A stretch of 64,000 bases of DNA from Paramecium pentaurelia (GCA_905183005.1 CAJJDO010000029.1:216091-280090), one strand, 5' to 3'; positions 1-12,584 are shown, counted from the first letter of the stretch. Notes: generated from the letters alone by a model not told the origin. Made by a program: numbers and translations.

Positions 1-185
1 TTTGGCCATAGGAAAATACAACCAAAGAGAGTATTGCTAAAGTAGAAAATCAAAAACCATTAAGGGAATTAATACTTGATCCATAATTAAGAGATTTATT
101 ATAAAAAATGCTTGAAATTGATCCCGATAAAAGAATCAGTTGTCATGAAGCTTTACGTCACAAATTCTTTTGTCATAGATAATGA
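1..185 (+). CDS. LAMMER/CLK-type protein kinase, C-terminal end (partial)
   Basis: Only the last ~60 residues are present; the reading frame starts at base 3 and ends at TGA 183-185. The peptide has the features of the C-lobe end of LAMMER (CLK/AFC) dual-specificity kinases: a WP-x-E-N-x-T-x-K-E-S-I segment, which matches the family's WPEGATSRESI stretch, then RDLLQKMLEIDPDKRIS (subdomain XI with its invariant Arg) and EALRHKFF. LAMMER kinases phosphorylate SR-type splicing factors; that is family knowledge. The catalytic loop and DFG motif lie outside the window, so activity cannot be judged. TAA and TAG occur in frame as Gln. The gene converges on the next gene with 259 bp between the two stops. 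Confidence 0.8.
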
Positions 186-444
186 ATAATTCAGTTTATA
201 ATATATTAATTTATTCTTTATTTTTATACTTCATCATTATCATAACATACATCTTTTGGAGATCTTAAAATTAATACATTATTAAATGGAAAATAAAGAG
301 TTAAATTATATAAACTTTTATAGAATTTTTATAGATAAAGTAAAATAAATAAATATAGATAGATGAAAAAAAGTATGATTCCTTAAGTTTTTAAGATTTT
401 ATATAGAAATTTATTATAACTTATATATATTGATATTTTTTAAA

Positions 445-1021
445 TCATTTTTTAAGATTTCTTTGTTCAACAGTGCTATTATTTAATTGTATTTTTACTT
501 TGTCTTTTATTATGATGGTAGTTATTTATCTACATATTTCATAACAGCAGGTTGATAAAATTTAAATTAATCAATATCATATTTGCACATCTAATCATAA
601 TCTTCATCATATTCTTCAACTTTTTTTTGTTTTTCTTATTTCTATGAAACTACTTCATTTTGACATAAATCTGAAAGTATGTTCAAACCCATATTGGAAT
701 AAACTAAATTGTGAGATTTGTTAATGGTCATTGTATCGTCAAAATACTTCTTTGATAGAAACTAACTGTATAATTTCTTAAATTGAACTTTTATGGTATT
801 GATTCTTGTAAATTTCTTTCAGTTGTTATATCCAATACTGAATCATTAACATTACATGGTCTCATTGAATATACACCTTTGTCAATTTCCACATTTAAAT
901 TCAATTTTGTAGTAAATGTAGGTTCTTAAATTTCTTTATCCTAAATGATATTATCAATCTCATGCTTTTTTTCATAATTAACAGTATTATTTTATACTGT
1001 TTAAGAACAATGACTTCCCAT
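445..1021 (-). CDS. Hypothetical protein with N-terminal myristoylation motif
   Basis: A 177-aa protein after removal of introns 747-766 (20 nt, ending AAG) and 476-498 (23 nt). It begins MGSHCSQT, which fits the N-myristoylation rule (Gly2, Ser6), with a nearby Cys that could be palmitoylated, so membrane attachment is likely. The middle is Asn/Thr-rich. The C-terminal third is charged, with an acidic patch (EEYDEDYD). No enzyme domain is recognised. The first intron is at the minimum length for Paramecium, but removing it restores one frame that runs to TGA, and 534 nt remain (178 codons). The function is unknown. Confidence 0.65.
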
Positions 1022-1230
1022 TTAATAATTATTATCAAAATTAAATTAATTATTCCTTAGACTTTAAATATCAACATAGGGGATAGAAATCTTATAAGAA
1101 AATATAAAAATAATCTTGTTTTTTCTTAAATATATAAACCATTCTAAATAAATTAAAACTTCAGTTGTTTATTAAAAATGATGAAATTTTATAATAAATT
1201 AATACTCATAAAGTATTATATTAAATTATA

Positions 1231-2596
1231 TCATTCATTTTCATCTTCAATAATATTCTTTGATAATGTTTTCATAATAGATCTCCATTCTTCAAGGATG
1301 GATTTTAATTATTATTTCATTTCTGAAATGAAACTCAATAATTCATCTTACATAATAATGGACATTTTATCACTTCTGTCTTTATTTTTTTAATATTTAG
1401 TTTTTAATACATCCATTTCTAAATCTCTCTATGAATTATTGTAATAAATACTCTGCTTGAATTATCTGTATATTACATTTTAAGTTGATCTATTCTTTAT
1501 TGATCTATCAATAATTGTTATTATAAATTTCTCCTTCTTTTACAAGCAGTCAATGCCCATTCTATTTCAAATAAACTATATTATAATTTATGCAGAAATT
1601 TTCTATCAATATCTTCAATTTCTCTATTAATTTTTCTTTGTCTGATTTCATTGTTATACTTCAATTATTTAAATTATGAAATATCTTCTTCACTTGCAGA
1701 TCCTAAACCATCTAATAATTATATTATTTCTATATTACTCCAAGAATAGAGAGATTCATTTTAATCATTTAATGTTTTAGCTTCCTCTCTTAATGTAATT
1801 ATATGTTCCTCAACAACAGTTTTTAATTTGCTACCTTTCATAGACAAAGATAAAAGAAGTGTTTCATCATATGTTAAATCTTTTTCACCTCCATCAAACA
1901 TTCTTGTTGGATCTTATCCTTTCGTTGTCATTGTACTACTATGCCATAAACTTTTAACTGATTGTAAAAGATTATCATATTTTTATTCAATTGTTTTATT
2001 TTATTCTAATTCCCCTTTCAAAAGAGAAATAAACTAATAAATCATTTTTTTAATAGTACTTTTTCTTTATCTTCAATAAAAATTCTTAATTCTGGAACAT
2101 ATCTTAAATGATGATGATTAAGTATTCTTTATAGAAATTATTAAAGGTCTTTCCTTCTCTTTTCAGAAAACTATTTGTTTAAATTTTAAATCACAAAATG
2201 ATACTTCATAACTAGCTAAGTTAACTTTAGTAAGTAAATGCTTTTCAGGAATAGCAGGAATTATGTATCCTCCATATTTATTAATCATTTCTTAGTATAA
2301 CCATTCAAAATCACTAAATCTTCTTGATACTTCAGTTTCCCAATCCCCTCCTTATTTTTTTGTTCTTACTAGATATAATTTATATTTAGTTATATATCCT
2401 TCCTTTACTACTTCACCATCTTTGACTTCTACAATACGATTATTCATAAATTCATTAATCACAATTGCATTATAAAAATCTACATTTGGTATCATATTAG
2501 ATTAATGACTATTAATTGATTATAGGAATCATACTCAAAATTAAGTAAATCCATTTATTGAGTTCCATTATTTTCTAAATCATCTAATAAATTCAT
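1231..2596 (-). CDS. PX-domain sorting nexin (PX + BAR-like coiled coil)
   Basis: 418 aa after removing four introns (2509-2534, 2171-2204, 2034-2059, 1429-1451). Residues ~30-150 form a PX phosphoinositide-binding domain: RRFSDFEWL at ~83-91, the proline-rich IPAIPEK at ~104-110, and RRKDLQQFLQRIL at ~127-139. The remaining ~260 residues are charged and helical, as expected for the BAR module of SNX1/SNX4/Vps5-type nexins. Such proteins bind PI3P on endosomes and shape retrieval tubules; this is inferred from the family. The second intron falls inside the PX domain, and without it the domain breaks. The start is only 32 bp from the ATG of the divergent neighbour at 2629. Confidence 0.85.
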
Positions 2597-2628
2597 TTTT
2601 GTTTGATTATAAAATTAATTATAAAAAA

Positions 2629-4289
2629 ATGAATATGAAATCTACTTCTCTATATATAGGGAGTAAATAAGTAAGTTAAAAGAGAATAAGATCTCCATTA
2701 AAGAAATAATCTATGATTTTCAAGTAAAATTCAGATGATGAAGATAATTAATCAGAAGATGAAAAAATGGAAGTTATTAATCTTAATTACTTTAAAGCAA
2801 AAAAACATTAAAAGAAATTTAATTTGTAATAAATGCTTCAATAAGGTAAATTGGCTGAAGATGAAGTAGATCATAATCCACATTTTCCAAGTCCAACTAT
2901 CAATACAAAATTAATACATAATATATTCTAAATTTATCATTCAGATAAAAAAGAAATATTACAAGAAGATAAAATTCATGGAACTGCTGAAAAAATATCA
3001 AAATAAACTAATCAAAAATTAGTAAATTAAATCTTATTCAATAAAATGAGATAAAAGAGAATTGTCTCATAACATGAATTAAATAATTCAACTACTAATG
3101 TATTATAAAGTTTTAAGAATCTATCTTCAATGTTTAAAAGTATTAATTAAATTGTAGATTATCATGCTGTTGCCAATTAAATTAGATAATCATAAGCATA
3201 AATTACAATAAATAAAGAAGAACATAAAAATTTGGAAAGATAATAATTCAATTTTAATTATATTATTGAAGGTAGATTAAATTAAATTAAATTACTAAGT
3301 TAAGAAATCTATTAATATCAAATAAGTTTACAAAAATTAAGAATGGAAAATTGTAAATTAAGAGATCATGTTATTAAATTAGGTGATGAAATTGATTCAA
3401 TTAAATCAAAATATACAAAATAAAGATAATTAGCACTTCATTAAGAAGATAAACTTCATCCAAATAAAAAATGGGATAGATAATAATATTTTTAGGCTAT
3501 TGATTAAAATGAATAAATGGAATTAGCTAGAATCAAAACATTTTATATGGAATATTAATAACAATTATAATTTAATCAAACATAATTAAAAAAAGAAGAA
3601 GAAATGCTATAAGATATTAAATTTACTAAGAAATAAATTAAATAAGATTTAGCAGAGTTCTTAAAATAAGTATTGCAGAGTGAAGAAATTTAGTAACTTA
3701 TATACTTATAATACATAGAATATCAGGATCTATAATAATTATTGTTAAATTATTAATGTAAATTAATGAAAGTGTTACATTAGCTGATTTCCCATGTTAT
3801 CTAGATAATCAATCAAGAACCTTCCTTATTTCAAAAGCTAAATTAGAAATTAATAATGATTATTTAAAATTGTAAATGAAAGAAAACCAAATCAAATAAT
3901 AATAATAATAGGGTAATAGAGTTAATTATGAAAAGAAACTATTTTAAGTTATGAACACTATATAAAACATGAAAAAATAAAAATACACTTTAAAATCATT
4001 CGAATTATAATAATAAAGTGACTCTAAATAAGATAATCTAAGTTAAAAATTATCTAATTAATCACTCTAAATAAATAATTTAGATAATTAAATTATTGAA
4101 TTAGAGGAATAAGAAATCTAAAGACTTTAAATACTTTATTAAGGAAAACAATTACCTAATAGTTCATTATAAAAACTAATAAAAACTGTTTAAGCTGAAT
4201 TTGGTTATAAATAAATGAATTAAAAATTAAGTATTATTGTTTAGAATTATGATACAATCAAGAGTTAATTCAATAAGACCATAAAGTGA
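2629..4289 (+). CDS. Coiled-coil protein, function unknown
   Basis: 544 aa with one intron at 3758-3783 (26 nt). The protein is rich in Gln, Lys, Glu, Asn and Leu, and from about residue 150 to the end most of it has the heptad character of long coiled coils. Gln is written mainly as TAA/TAG. No globular domain is recognised. The N-terminus is basic followed by an acidic Asp/Glu cluster (SDDEDNQSEDE). Proteins like this in ciliates are often cytoskeletal or basal-body components, but nothing in the sequence proves that. Its ATG lies 32 bp from the divergent sorting-nexin ATG, and it converges on the MORN gene, with 30 bp between the two stops. Confidence 0.75.
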
Positions 4290-4319
4290 AATAATTATAA
4301 ATATAAAATCCTACTGTCA

Positions 4320-5274
4320 TCATACAATCCAATTCTAAGGTATTATTTCAATATTATCATTTTCAATACAATGTATAAATTAACCATTTTTCCATTCACC
4401 AATCTTCTTTTTACCATCAGCATAAATCATCATACCATTTCCATGTTATTTTCCATCCATCCAATATCCTTTATATTATTTCCCATCTGGCCAGTAGAAT
4501 ATACCAAACCCTTGCTTTTTATCGAATTAATATTCCCCTTCATAGCATTTCCCATCTTACCAATTATACTTTCCTTTCCCATGCATTTAATTTTCTACCC
4601 AATCTCCTACATAAGACTGAAATTATTATTTATCTACATACCCTCCCATCAGGCCAATCATATTTCCCTTTTCCATTTATATTATTATTTTTCCATTCGC
4701 CTTCATATTAACAACCTTATTACCATTTGTAGTATCCAAATCCATCCTTTTTTCCATCCTTAAATGTTCCCTTATAAATTGATCCATTAATTTATAATTC
4801 TATTCCGAATCCCTCAGGTTTATTATTTAAGAAATCTCCTTCATAAGTAGTTCCATTTTTATATTTATAAATGCCTTTCCCATGCATTAAATTATTACAG
4901 AAATTACCTTCATAATAATCTCCATTATATAACCATAATTTTCCTTCCCCATTTGCTTAATTCTTTTCTATTTTACCAATAAACTTTGATTAATCTTCAA
5001 AATACAATTCTTCTGTCTCATATAAATCTGATGAGTTTGCTTTCTCCTTCCGTTATTCCTATTCTAATTATCTCAATTCAACTAAACTCTTCTTACTCTT
5101 TGTTTAAGGAGGGCAGACTTTAATAAATTATTTCTACTAATAAATACTTGAAGCGATATCCTAACTTTCATCTAAATTTTCTTCTGATAATTAAGATTTC
5201 TTTTATTATATAAAATTGCCTAAAAATAATTCTTCTTCATTTTTAATTTAGCATTTTGTACAATACATTCCCAT
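4320..5274 (-). CDS. MORN-repeat protein
   Basis: 309 aa after removing the 25-nt intron 4617-4641. From about residue 105 onward there are roughly eight MORN repeats (for example YEGNFCNNLMHGKGIY, YEGEWKNN, YVGDWVENQMHGKGKY, YKGYWMDGKQHGNG), each with the Y-x-G-x-W/F...G-x-G pattern. MORN repeats bind membranes or act as cytoskeletal scaffolds. The N-terminus is MGMYCTKC: Gly2 and a CxxC could serve acylation or metal binding, but the myristoylation fit is weaker than in the genes starting at 1021 and 19736. The intron sits within one repeat and its removal restores the repeat exactly, which fixes the splice sites. The start at 5274 is the first ATG of the open frame. Confidence 0.9.
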
Positions 5275-6306
5275 AATAAATATATTTAATAATTAAATTT
5301 ATTCACTGATTTAAGGATTTAACAATCAAAAACCATTTAATAATAATCGTATCCTTATATTTTTAATAAATTAACAATAAACAAAAATAAAATTTGTCAT
5401 TCTTATGTAAATATCCATTAATTACAAATAAGAATCTTTGATTACAATCTTTTTTAAATATTAATTGATTATATCTTTCTAATTGATTGATTAATGCAAG
5501 TATATTAATAGATTATCTTAAATATTATCTATTTAGTTTTATGTATTGAAAACAGAAAGAGTATATCAGATTATGTCAAATATAATAGTATAATAATAAT
5601 CAATTCAATATGATATTAAACTTAATTATCAATTAATATTTTAAATAACCATTATTCAATTAGTATTTAATAAGTTATTCAATTTATATAAATTTTAGAA
5701 ATAGAAATTAATAGATAATTTATATTATATAAAAAATACTATCATTTTATTTTTGGGGAATTATCCGTATTTATATTATGCTTTTAAAACTATTAATCAA
5801 TAATTTACATTATAAATTTTACAAATTATTATGGTATATTTTATTATTAGAATGCAATTTTACAGTTATTTCTTTTTAATTGATTTTAAATTTTCATATT
5901 TTAAACTTAATTAATTCATTGTATTTCATTTAAAATTCTTGTTATTTTTACATAGATAATCTTATACTATTTTTTATGTTAATATGATTCTTTTTAATAT
6001 CAATAAATTTTTAAGAGCATTTGTGATTAATTAGTGTATTTTAATATAAAATAATGGATGTCACTCTCAAAAATGAATGTTATTTTTTAAGTTGATTATG
6101 GATATTTCAAATTCAATTCTAAAACAATCTTTTAATTCCAATTAACTTATTATAAATTCTAGTCTAATACTTATTTTTGTTTTAATTTATAATTTTATAG
6201 ATTTAGTTTATTCAATAAATTTAGCATATTAAGTAGAAATATGTTCAGAAACTAAAAGGTAAGTTTTATTAAGTTTTTAGGAATTAATTTTATTACATAA
6301 ATAATT
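5275..6306. other. AT-rich intergenic region, no gene seen
   Basis: Very AT-rich, with TGA in every frame at short intervals. It separates the divergent MORN gene and the membrane-anchored gene at 6307 and must hold both promoters. No motif was recognised. Confidence 0.6.
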
Positions 6307-8530
6307 ATGAACAAATTTGAAGATGAACTAAAATATGCATAAAAGGCAACTAGCAACGAATTTCTATCTTGGTTATAGAATGTAAGTTACGAACTTATAA
6401 AATAAAAAGAATATTCATATGGTTAAGAATTTTTTAGATCATAACAAAATTTATATGAACTTATATTCAAATAAAATGGTATTTTGAATAATTGCTTTCG
6501 TACTACTCAATAAAGATTTTCATCAATTGAAGATACACTTTTAATTATAAAATTATTGCATATACTTTCCCCAGAAGAAATGTCATTTTATTAAGCTTTA
6601 CCTTCTGAATATCCTTATCACTCTGTTTAATTAGATGTATTACCTGCACACATATAATTATATTTTAAAGACCCATCAATTGCTCAAATGAATTAATAAT
6701 TTTAAGCATTTTAAGAAATATTTTAAGAGAATATTTTAATTGAAAAAAATTAACTAAAATTTTGTGTAAGTTCAAAAATGATGTTTTGGATTTATTTATT
6801 AAATGGTGCAATTAATTTTAAGGATAGTGCCTTATATGCAACAGATAATAGTCAACAATTATTAGATTGTGCTTTCAATAAATGCAAAAGGAAAATGAAT
6901 ACAAAAGATCCTTTATTAAAATAACTTACTTTTAATCCATATCTAGTCTTAGTTAGAAGAATTTTAGAATACATGTATACAAAAATAAAAGAAAATAATT
7001 AAATGTTAAGTAATACAAACAAACAATTAACAATCTTCACTTTTCAATAAATGATTATACTATTATAAGAATATTCATTATATGAACATTTATATGTTAC
7101 TAAATTATTTGAATTAAATTTAACAATAGAATAATAGAAATTATTGTATAAAATTAAACCAAGTAGTATAATCTTGGATACTTAAATGATGTTAATTTAT
7201 TTAACAATATTTTTTAATTCTTTATACGGAACTGACTTAGAAACAATGTATTAATAGTTTAAGCCATTTTTGAAAAATTCTGATATTTTCAATAAAAATA
7301 ATTAATTCATCTATTAAAACAGAAGTTTTTTTTTTGAATGTGGAAGATAAAAGTAAACAATAACATATTAACAAGGTTTATATAAGTTTTTTTAATAATC
7401 TTTTGAGGTTTATCCTAATGAAAGGTAATGCAATCAAATTACAATATATTCACATTTAGCAGCATATGTTTTATTTTTAAGATGGCAATTTGTTAAATAT
7501 GAATCAAACATTTATAATTAAGTTTTAATTTTTGATTAAGCTTGTTCATCTTGTGTTGTATCATCTAATTAAATTATGAGTCAAATTTAAAAAAAGAAGG
7601 ATATTACTTATAAAACTAACAATCTTTTGACTAAATTTATAATAAATGAATTACATCCTATTTATTAAATCTTTTAAAATAAATTTGGAGAATGTCCTTA
7701 AGCAATTTTATTTAAAAACTTCAAACCACATATGATTGAATAAAGATTTAGTTAGTTTGAATATCAAATCGACAATCAGATTAGAGAATTAGATCCTTAA
7801 AGAAATTATATGAAAAATTCAATAAGACTCTATTATCCTTTTTACACAAAATTGCTAATTACTATTTTTTAATGTTTAAATAATTTAAATTATGTTAATG
7901 ATACAGAATATTAAGGATTAATTCATTTTTTAACGTTTTTATATTCTAATGATTAAAATTCATTCTTTTGTGATTCATTAAAATTTCTTAACTAAAAACC
8001 TTATCAAATACCATCCTATTCAGAAGTTAAGAATTTTTGTGATATTTATGTTAAAAACAATAATGAAGAAGAATTCTTAATAAAATAAAATGAAAATATT
8101 CAAAGCTATGTTCTTTAGATAATTTAATTATTAGTGTCTTATTAATAAAGAAAAAATATTAAAAATGATAGAATAGTAGAATATTTGGGTTAAGAGTTTC
8201 ATGTTTAAACAGCAAAAATTAATGTAATTCCAATGAAAAATATGAGTCCATAAAAAAGCCTTGGCAGATTATCAAGATCAAAAATGTAAGCATATAACTT
8301 AATTTATTAGTGTGATTAATGAATGGAAGGCTCCCTTAAGAGATTTCGAAATTTATGTTTTTTTTATTATTATGTGGTATTTGAGTTTAGGATTAGATAA
8401 ATTAAAGGGATTACCCTAAAATGAATTTCCATAAACATAATGGCCAAGGAAGTTTGCTTCCCCAATAAATTTATTTATAGTTTCCATAATTCTTTATGGT
8501 TTCTTAACAATTATTTTCATGTTTATTTGA
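6307..8530 (+). CDS. Large protein with two C-terminal transmembrane segments
   Basis: 732 aa after splicing the 25-nt intron 8286-8310. Without splicing the frame stops at 8322. With splicing it gains a 70-residue tail with two hydrophobic segments (IYVFFIIMWYLSLGL and INLFIVSIILYGFLTIIF), separated by a Pro/Arg-containing loop. The long N-terminal part is helical, rich in Leu, Phe, Tyr and Gln, with no recognised catalytic motif. The overall plan (about 650 cytosolic residues and a C-terminal anchor) resembles tail-anchored proteins of the ER or nuclear envelope. SMPD4-like proteins have such a layout, but I cannot confirm homology. It converges on the minus-strand gene at 8635. Confidence 0.75.
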
Positions 8531-8634
8531 TATATCATTATAATTAATTGTACAATTAGATTATTTATATATGTGAATAAACTGTCTTAAAAGACAGCAA
8601 AATTATTGATGATGTTGAATATATAAAATAGAAT

Positions 8635-9096
8635 TCATCGTTAAATCCTTTTGATTTTCTATTGTTACAACTAGCATCTAAATTTATCTAAAATAATGGT
8701 CATATTATCTATCATATTCATCACCTACTGACATTGTTCTAGTTTTTTCATAATGTCTATAAATTCTGTTTCTGATAGTGGTCCATTTTTCAATTTTCTC
8801 TTATTGTATAGTTTCTTAGTCTTTTGTGCTTTTTTGGTAGGACCTTTATATTATTCTTCATTAATTGCATTCTTTTCATCAATAAGAAATTGAAATTCTC
8901 CTAATTTAATTTCGAATGATTAATCGTTTCCATTAGAGAAACAGTCTTCTTGAATTGATGGGTCTGGACTTTAAATTCTAAATATTGATTTATTGTAATT
9001 CGATTTAGATATGTATAGATGACAATCATCTGAAATTTATTCATGATTTTCTTAAGGTTGAGGTAAATTGTCATAAAGGAAAGAACTTATTTCCAT
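8635..9096 (-). CDS. Small hypothetical protein with C-terminal helix (copy A of a pair)
   Basis: 153 aa, single exon. The N-terminal half is acidic and Ser/Asn-rich, followed by a basic patch (KKAQKTKKLYNKRKLKNG), then a C-terminal amphipathic helix (CQQVMNMIDNMTIIL...). The gene at 9882 has the same length, the same order of segments and a similar C-terminal helix (CQQMQILIDNLEGIL...), so the two may be diverged duplicates. There is no known domain. A basic patch flanked by acidic sequence might suggest a nuclear protein, but that is a guess. Confidence 0.65.
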
Positions 9097-9881
9097 GAAA
9101 GATGGTTTATTAAACTATATAAATTATTATTTCTAAAGATATTTAATTAAAGCTCTTGAAATAACTTTTAAAGTTTTAAATTATGATATCATCATTATAT
9201 TTTTTAAAATAAAGGTTTGATTAGCAATTTAATTGAAAAGAAATTATTTTTTGTAATTCAAGATTATCTGTTAAATTAATATGGTAGTGATTTACATAAA
9301 ATTATGTAGATAAGTTTTACAAAATACCATTAATTTTTAAGTCTCTTTCCGATTTAATGTTTATAAACGTGTAATTAAGTAATATTATGACGTCATTATT
9401 TATTTATAAACAAAATTTATTCGATTTTAACAAAAAGAATAATTGAATTTTATGACAGATATTTATAAATATTGACTTATTAATAATTAGTTTTTATAAA
9501 TAGAAGTAATGACTTTTTGTTTGCAAATTTCCATTTGATAAATTGAAAATAATTAAAAAAAGAATTTTTAATTATAAATTAATTAATTATAAATATATAT
9601 TCCATTTATTTTCAAAGTAAAAATTTAAATATTAATATTCTTTAGTAAAATTTCCAGAAAATTTATAAATCACCTCTTTATTGCATTTATTTGTTTTATT
9701 TGTATTAATTGTAGATGAATACATAAAATTTGTATGTTTATATAAATTTTTATATACAATTATTATATATAATATATATTAAGTTTTCATATTATTACTG
9801 ATATATTATATGAGGAAGAACTTTATATATATTTATTTATCAATAGAAAGATTAATAAATTGATTAAAAAAATGAAAAAGA
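9097..9881. other. AT-rich intergenic region, no gene seen
   Basis: Nothing coding is visible on either strand. It contains runs of TTAATTA/ATATAT and should hold the promoter of the minus-strand gene at 8635-9096. Confidence 0.6.
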
Positions 9882-10349
9882 TCAATTTTTCTAATTTATC
9901 TACTTTTTGTATTGGTTTAGAATTTATGATTTGATTGTGGACAGGATTCCTTCAAGATTGTCAATAAGTATCTACATTTATTAACAATAATGAATTTATT
10001 GAGTAGTGTTATCTCCTGAAAGTTTAGGATAAGTAGAGAAATCATTAAGTACTTTTTTCACTGAAGGGGTATTCTAATGTTTTTTAAAGGAAGTTTTCTT
10101 TTGATTTTTGTGAAGTTTCTTTTTGATAAGAGGTTATTTAGTTTAAGAAGGTTAGTTTAGTTGACTGTATTCATCATCTAAAGTATCAGTATGATATTAA
10201 AGATGGATGAGTGAGAGTTCGTCTTCATCTTTAAATTTTTTAATTTAAGGATGCCCAAGCAAGAGAGGTGATGGGCAAACCATATTGTCAGAGTATTCAT
10301 CCCATGTATTGTTATTGAATTACTCATCTTCAAAATAGTTTGAGTCCAT
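9882..10349 (-). CDS. Small hypothetical protein with C-terminal helix (copy B of a pair)
   Basis: 155 aa, single exon. Acidic N-terminus (FEDEQ...WDEYSDN), a Pro/Leu stretch, a basic centre (PLIKKKLHKNQKKTSFKKH) and a C-terminal helix CQQMQILIDNLEGIL. It parallels the 153-aa protein at 8635-9096 in size and layout and is transcribed in the same direction, so an old tandem duplication is possible; identity outside the last ~30 residues is low. It is divergent from the TTL-like gene, with 162 bp between the two ATGs. Confidence 0.65.
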
Positions 10350-10511
10350 TAATTTAATTAATTATTGAAATATCTTTGATTGAAATTTAATTTTTAGATC
10401 AAGAATTATAATAATACATATGAATATAGAAGAAAGGTGAATAAAAGAAAAATATGAATTTGTATTCGTTTTTAGAATAATTCTAAAACAAATAAGAAAT
10501 TAATTAAATTA

Positions 10512-12223
10512 ATGGTGATTGCTTTAATAATAAAAGGAATATTAGCACCATTGATTATATTGTTATTGTATTCAAATTCAAAAGCGTTACAAAATTAGGA
10601 ATAATAAGTCAGAAACTTTTGGGAGAATATCTTTGGGGAAGTATACTAAATAAGAAAACAGACATTTGTCAAAAATTCAGCATTTAAGCCTGAATATAAT
10701 GTAAATGATGATTTATAAATAATTAGTAATCTCGTTATAATGTTGCTGAATCTCCTGTGTATTGTAAAAAGAGTGACTCATACAAAATGGTTCATCCAGA
10801 TATAGTATTACAAGATTATTATGTATGGAGAGACTATCCACCAACAAATTTACCAAAAAAGATAACTTTAGATAAAACATATGCAGTATTGGATAAAGTA
10901 AGTCCATCAAAGACTGCTTCTTATAAATATGAGAATTAATTACCACTTTAACTTGGATTTATTTATACAACTGTGTCATCTTTATATAACAACTATGTTT
11001 GGGGTAAGGGATTAGGTTGTGTATTATAAAAATATAGTCATATTCCAGGAAAAAGTTCTGTAGCAATGAAAAACTAATTGATTGACAATTTTATGAAATA
11101 TATAAGAGATTTTGAAAAGAAAAATATTACTAATCCAGAATGTAAAAGGAATGCTTCATTTATTCCTGAGACATATCGATTAAATGATGAGGATGATTGC
11201 AAAGCATTCTTTGAAACATTTAAAACAGATGATTATTAAAAGAAATTCAAAAAATATGGGCCATAATATATATTAAAAACTAATCAACATAGAGGAGAAG
11301 GAATTACTGTTTTATTTGAGAAAGAAACTAAGGATATATTAGAAGAATATAATTATGGATAAGAATGTGGAAATATTTCAAAATAAGTAATTGCTTAAAG
11401 ATATATTTCTAATCCATTCTTATATAAAGGACATAAAATTGAATTTAGAATCTATTATACAATTATATCAACTAAACCAGTCATTGCATATTCATATTCA
11501 AGGTAATTACTATTTTAACATAAGAGCTTTGATTAAAAGATGTGCAAAACCATTTAGTGTCCATTCTACAGAAAAAGGAGCTCATGTTTGTAATACAGCA
11601 ATTGTGAAAAATTTAGTGAAAACTGACAAAGATGATCAAGAAATTGAAGATGAAGAATTCTTTATTGATTGGTATTTAGAAGGTTTGGAAGATTTATTAA
11701 TCAAATAAGGAAGAGCTAAAAAAGGATGGCTACAATCATATCTATATCCTAAGATTCATAGGTCTTTAATTCATATGACCAAAGCTACTTATCATTCATT
11801 TGCTAGAGATAGCACGTACTAAGTATTTCTTAAACTAGATTTGGTGAATTTTTTGCTGTTGATTTTCTACTTGATGATAATCTAGATGTTTGGGTCTTAG
11901 AAGTCAATTATAATCCATAAATTTTAAGTGTGACTCCTGATAGAATCAAGAGAAATTATAAAATGTTAGAAGATCATTTTGAATTACAATATGCTTATAT
12001 CAAGAGTAAATTATATAGATTGTCCTAATTTGGTAAAACACTTATGAAGAATAATACCAAATCCATTCTTAATCAATCTAAATAAGTTGAAGAATTGTTA
12101 AGAGATAAATTAGAATCCTAATTCGAACTCAGTAAAGAAAATCTATATGTCAAAATCATGGATGAAGGATAACCAGGTACTTAAGCATATACCAATCTTA
12201 TATCTAAAGAGTGTCTTAAATGA
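10512..12223 (+). CDS. Tubulin-tyrosine-ligase-like (TTL) family protein with signal peptide
   Basis: 546 aa with introns 10701-10726, 11503-11524 and 11816-11838. TTL-family ATP-grasp features are present: YILKTNQHRGEGITV (ATP/backbone-binding strand, ~residue 245-260), a QRYISNPFLYKGHKIEFRIY block (the Q-Y-I-x-NP-L-L-x-x-x-KFDLR region of other TTLLs), and VDFLLDDNLDVWVLEVNYNP near residue 410, with the metal-binding Glu and Asn. Family members ligate Tyr, Glu or Gly to tubulin. Unusually, the N-terminus (MVIALIIKGILAPLIILLLY) looks like a cleavable signal peptide, which would send the enzyme into the secretory pathway. Several Cys and Asn-x-Ser/Thr sites fit that route. Cytosolic tubulin would then not be the substrate, so the target is open. 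Confidence 0.85.
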
Positions 12224-12584
12224 CTTTATAGTCTATATCACATTAATAATTATATGATAATTTATAAATAAGTACTCTAATAAAGTATAAACTAATTCAA
12301 ATCTCTTTATTAATAACATTCATTATTTATATCCTTAAATTTAACTATATCAATCTATTATAATTAAACTAATAGATAATAAATAATATCTGCTTTATTA
12401 AAAATAATTTTACTTGAGTAATAAATAATAATAAAATTTAAGTAATATTAATAAACTCAATTACATAAAATTCAAAATATTTAGCTTTAAAAATATTGAA
12501 ACAAATAAAAAAAGGGATATTTAATTATTAATTATGTTTAAATCATCAAATTTATGAATTTAGCGCCCATTTTAATATAATTAT
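12224..12584. other. AT-rich intergenic region, no gene seen
   Basis: Short AT-rich gap between two genes on the same strand. No further gene is seen. Confidence 0.55.

Noticed and set aside
1178..1393. Short plus-strand standard-code frames inside the sorting nexin and its neighbours (also 1828-2037)
   Set aside because: They are antisense shadows of the spliced minus-strand gene and disappear once TAA/TAG are read as Gln.
10713..10946. Minus-strand 77-aa frame opposite the TTL-like gene
   Set aside because: Antisense shadow of a well-supported coding exon.
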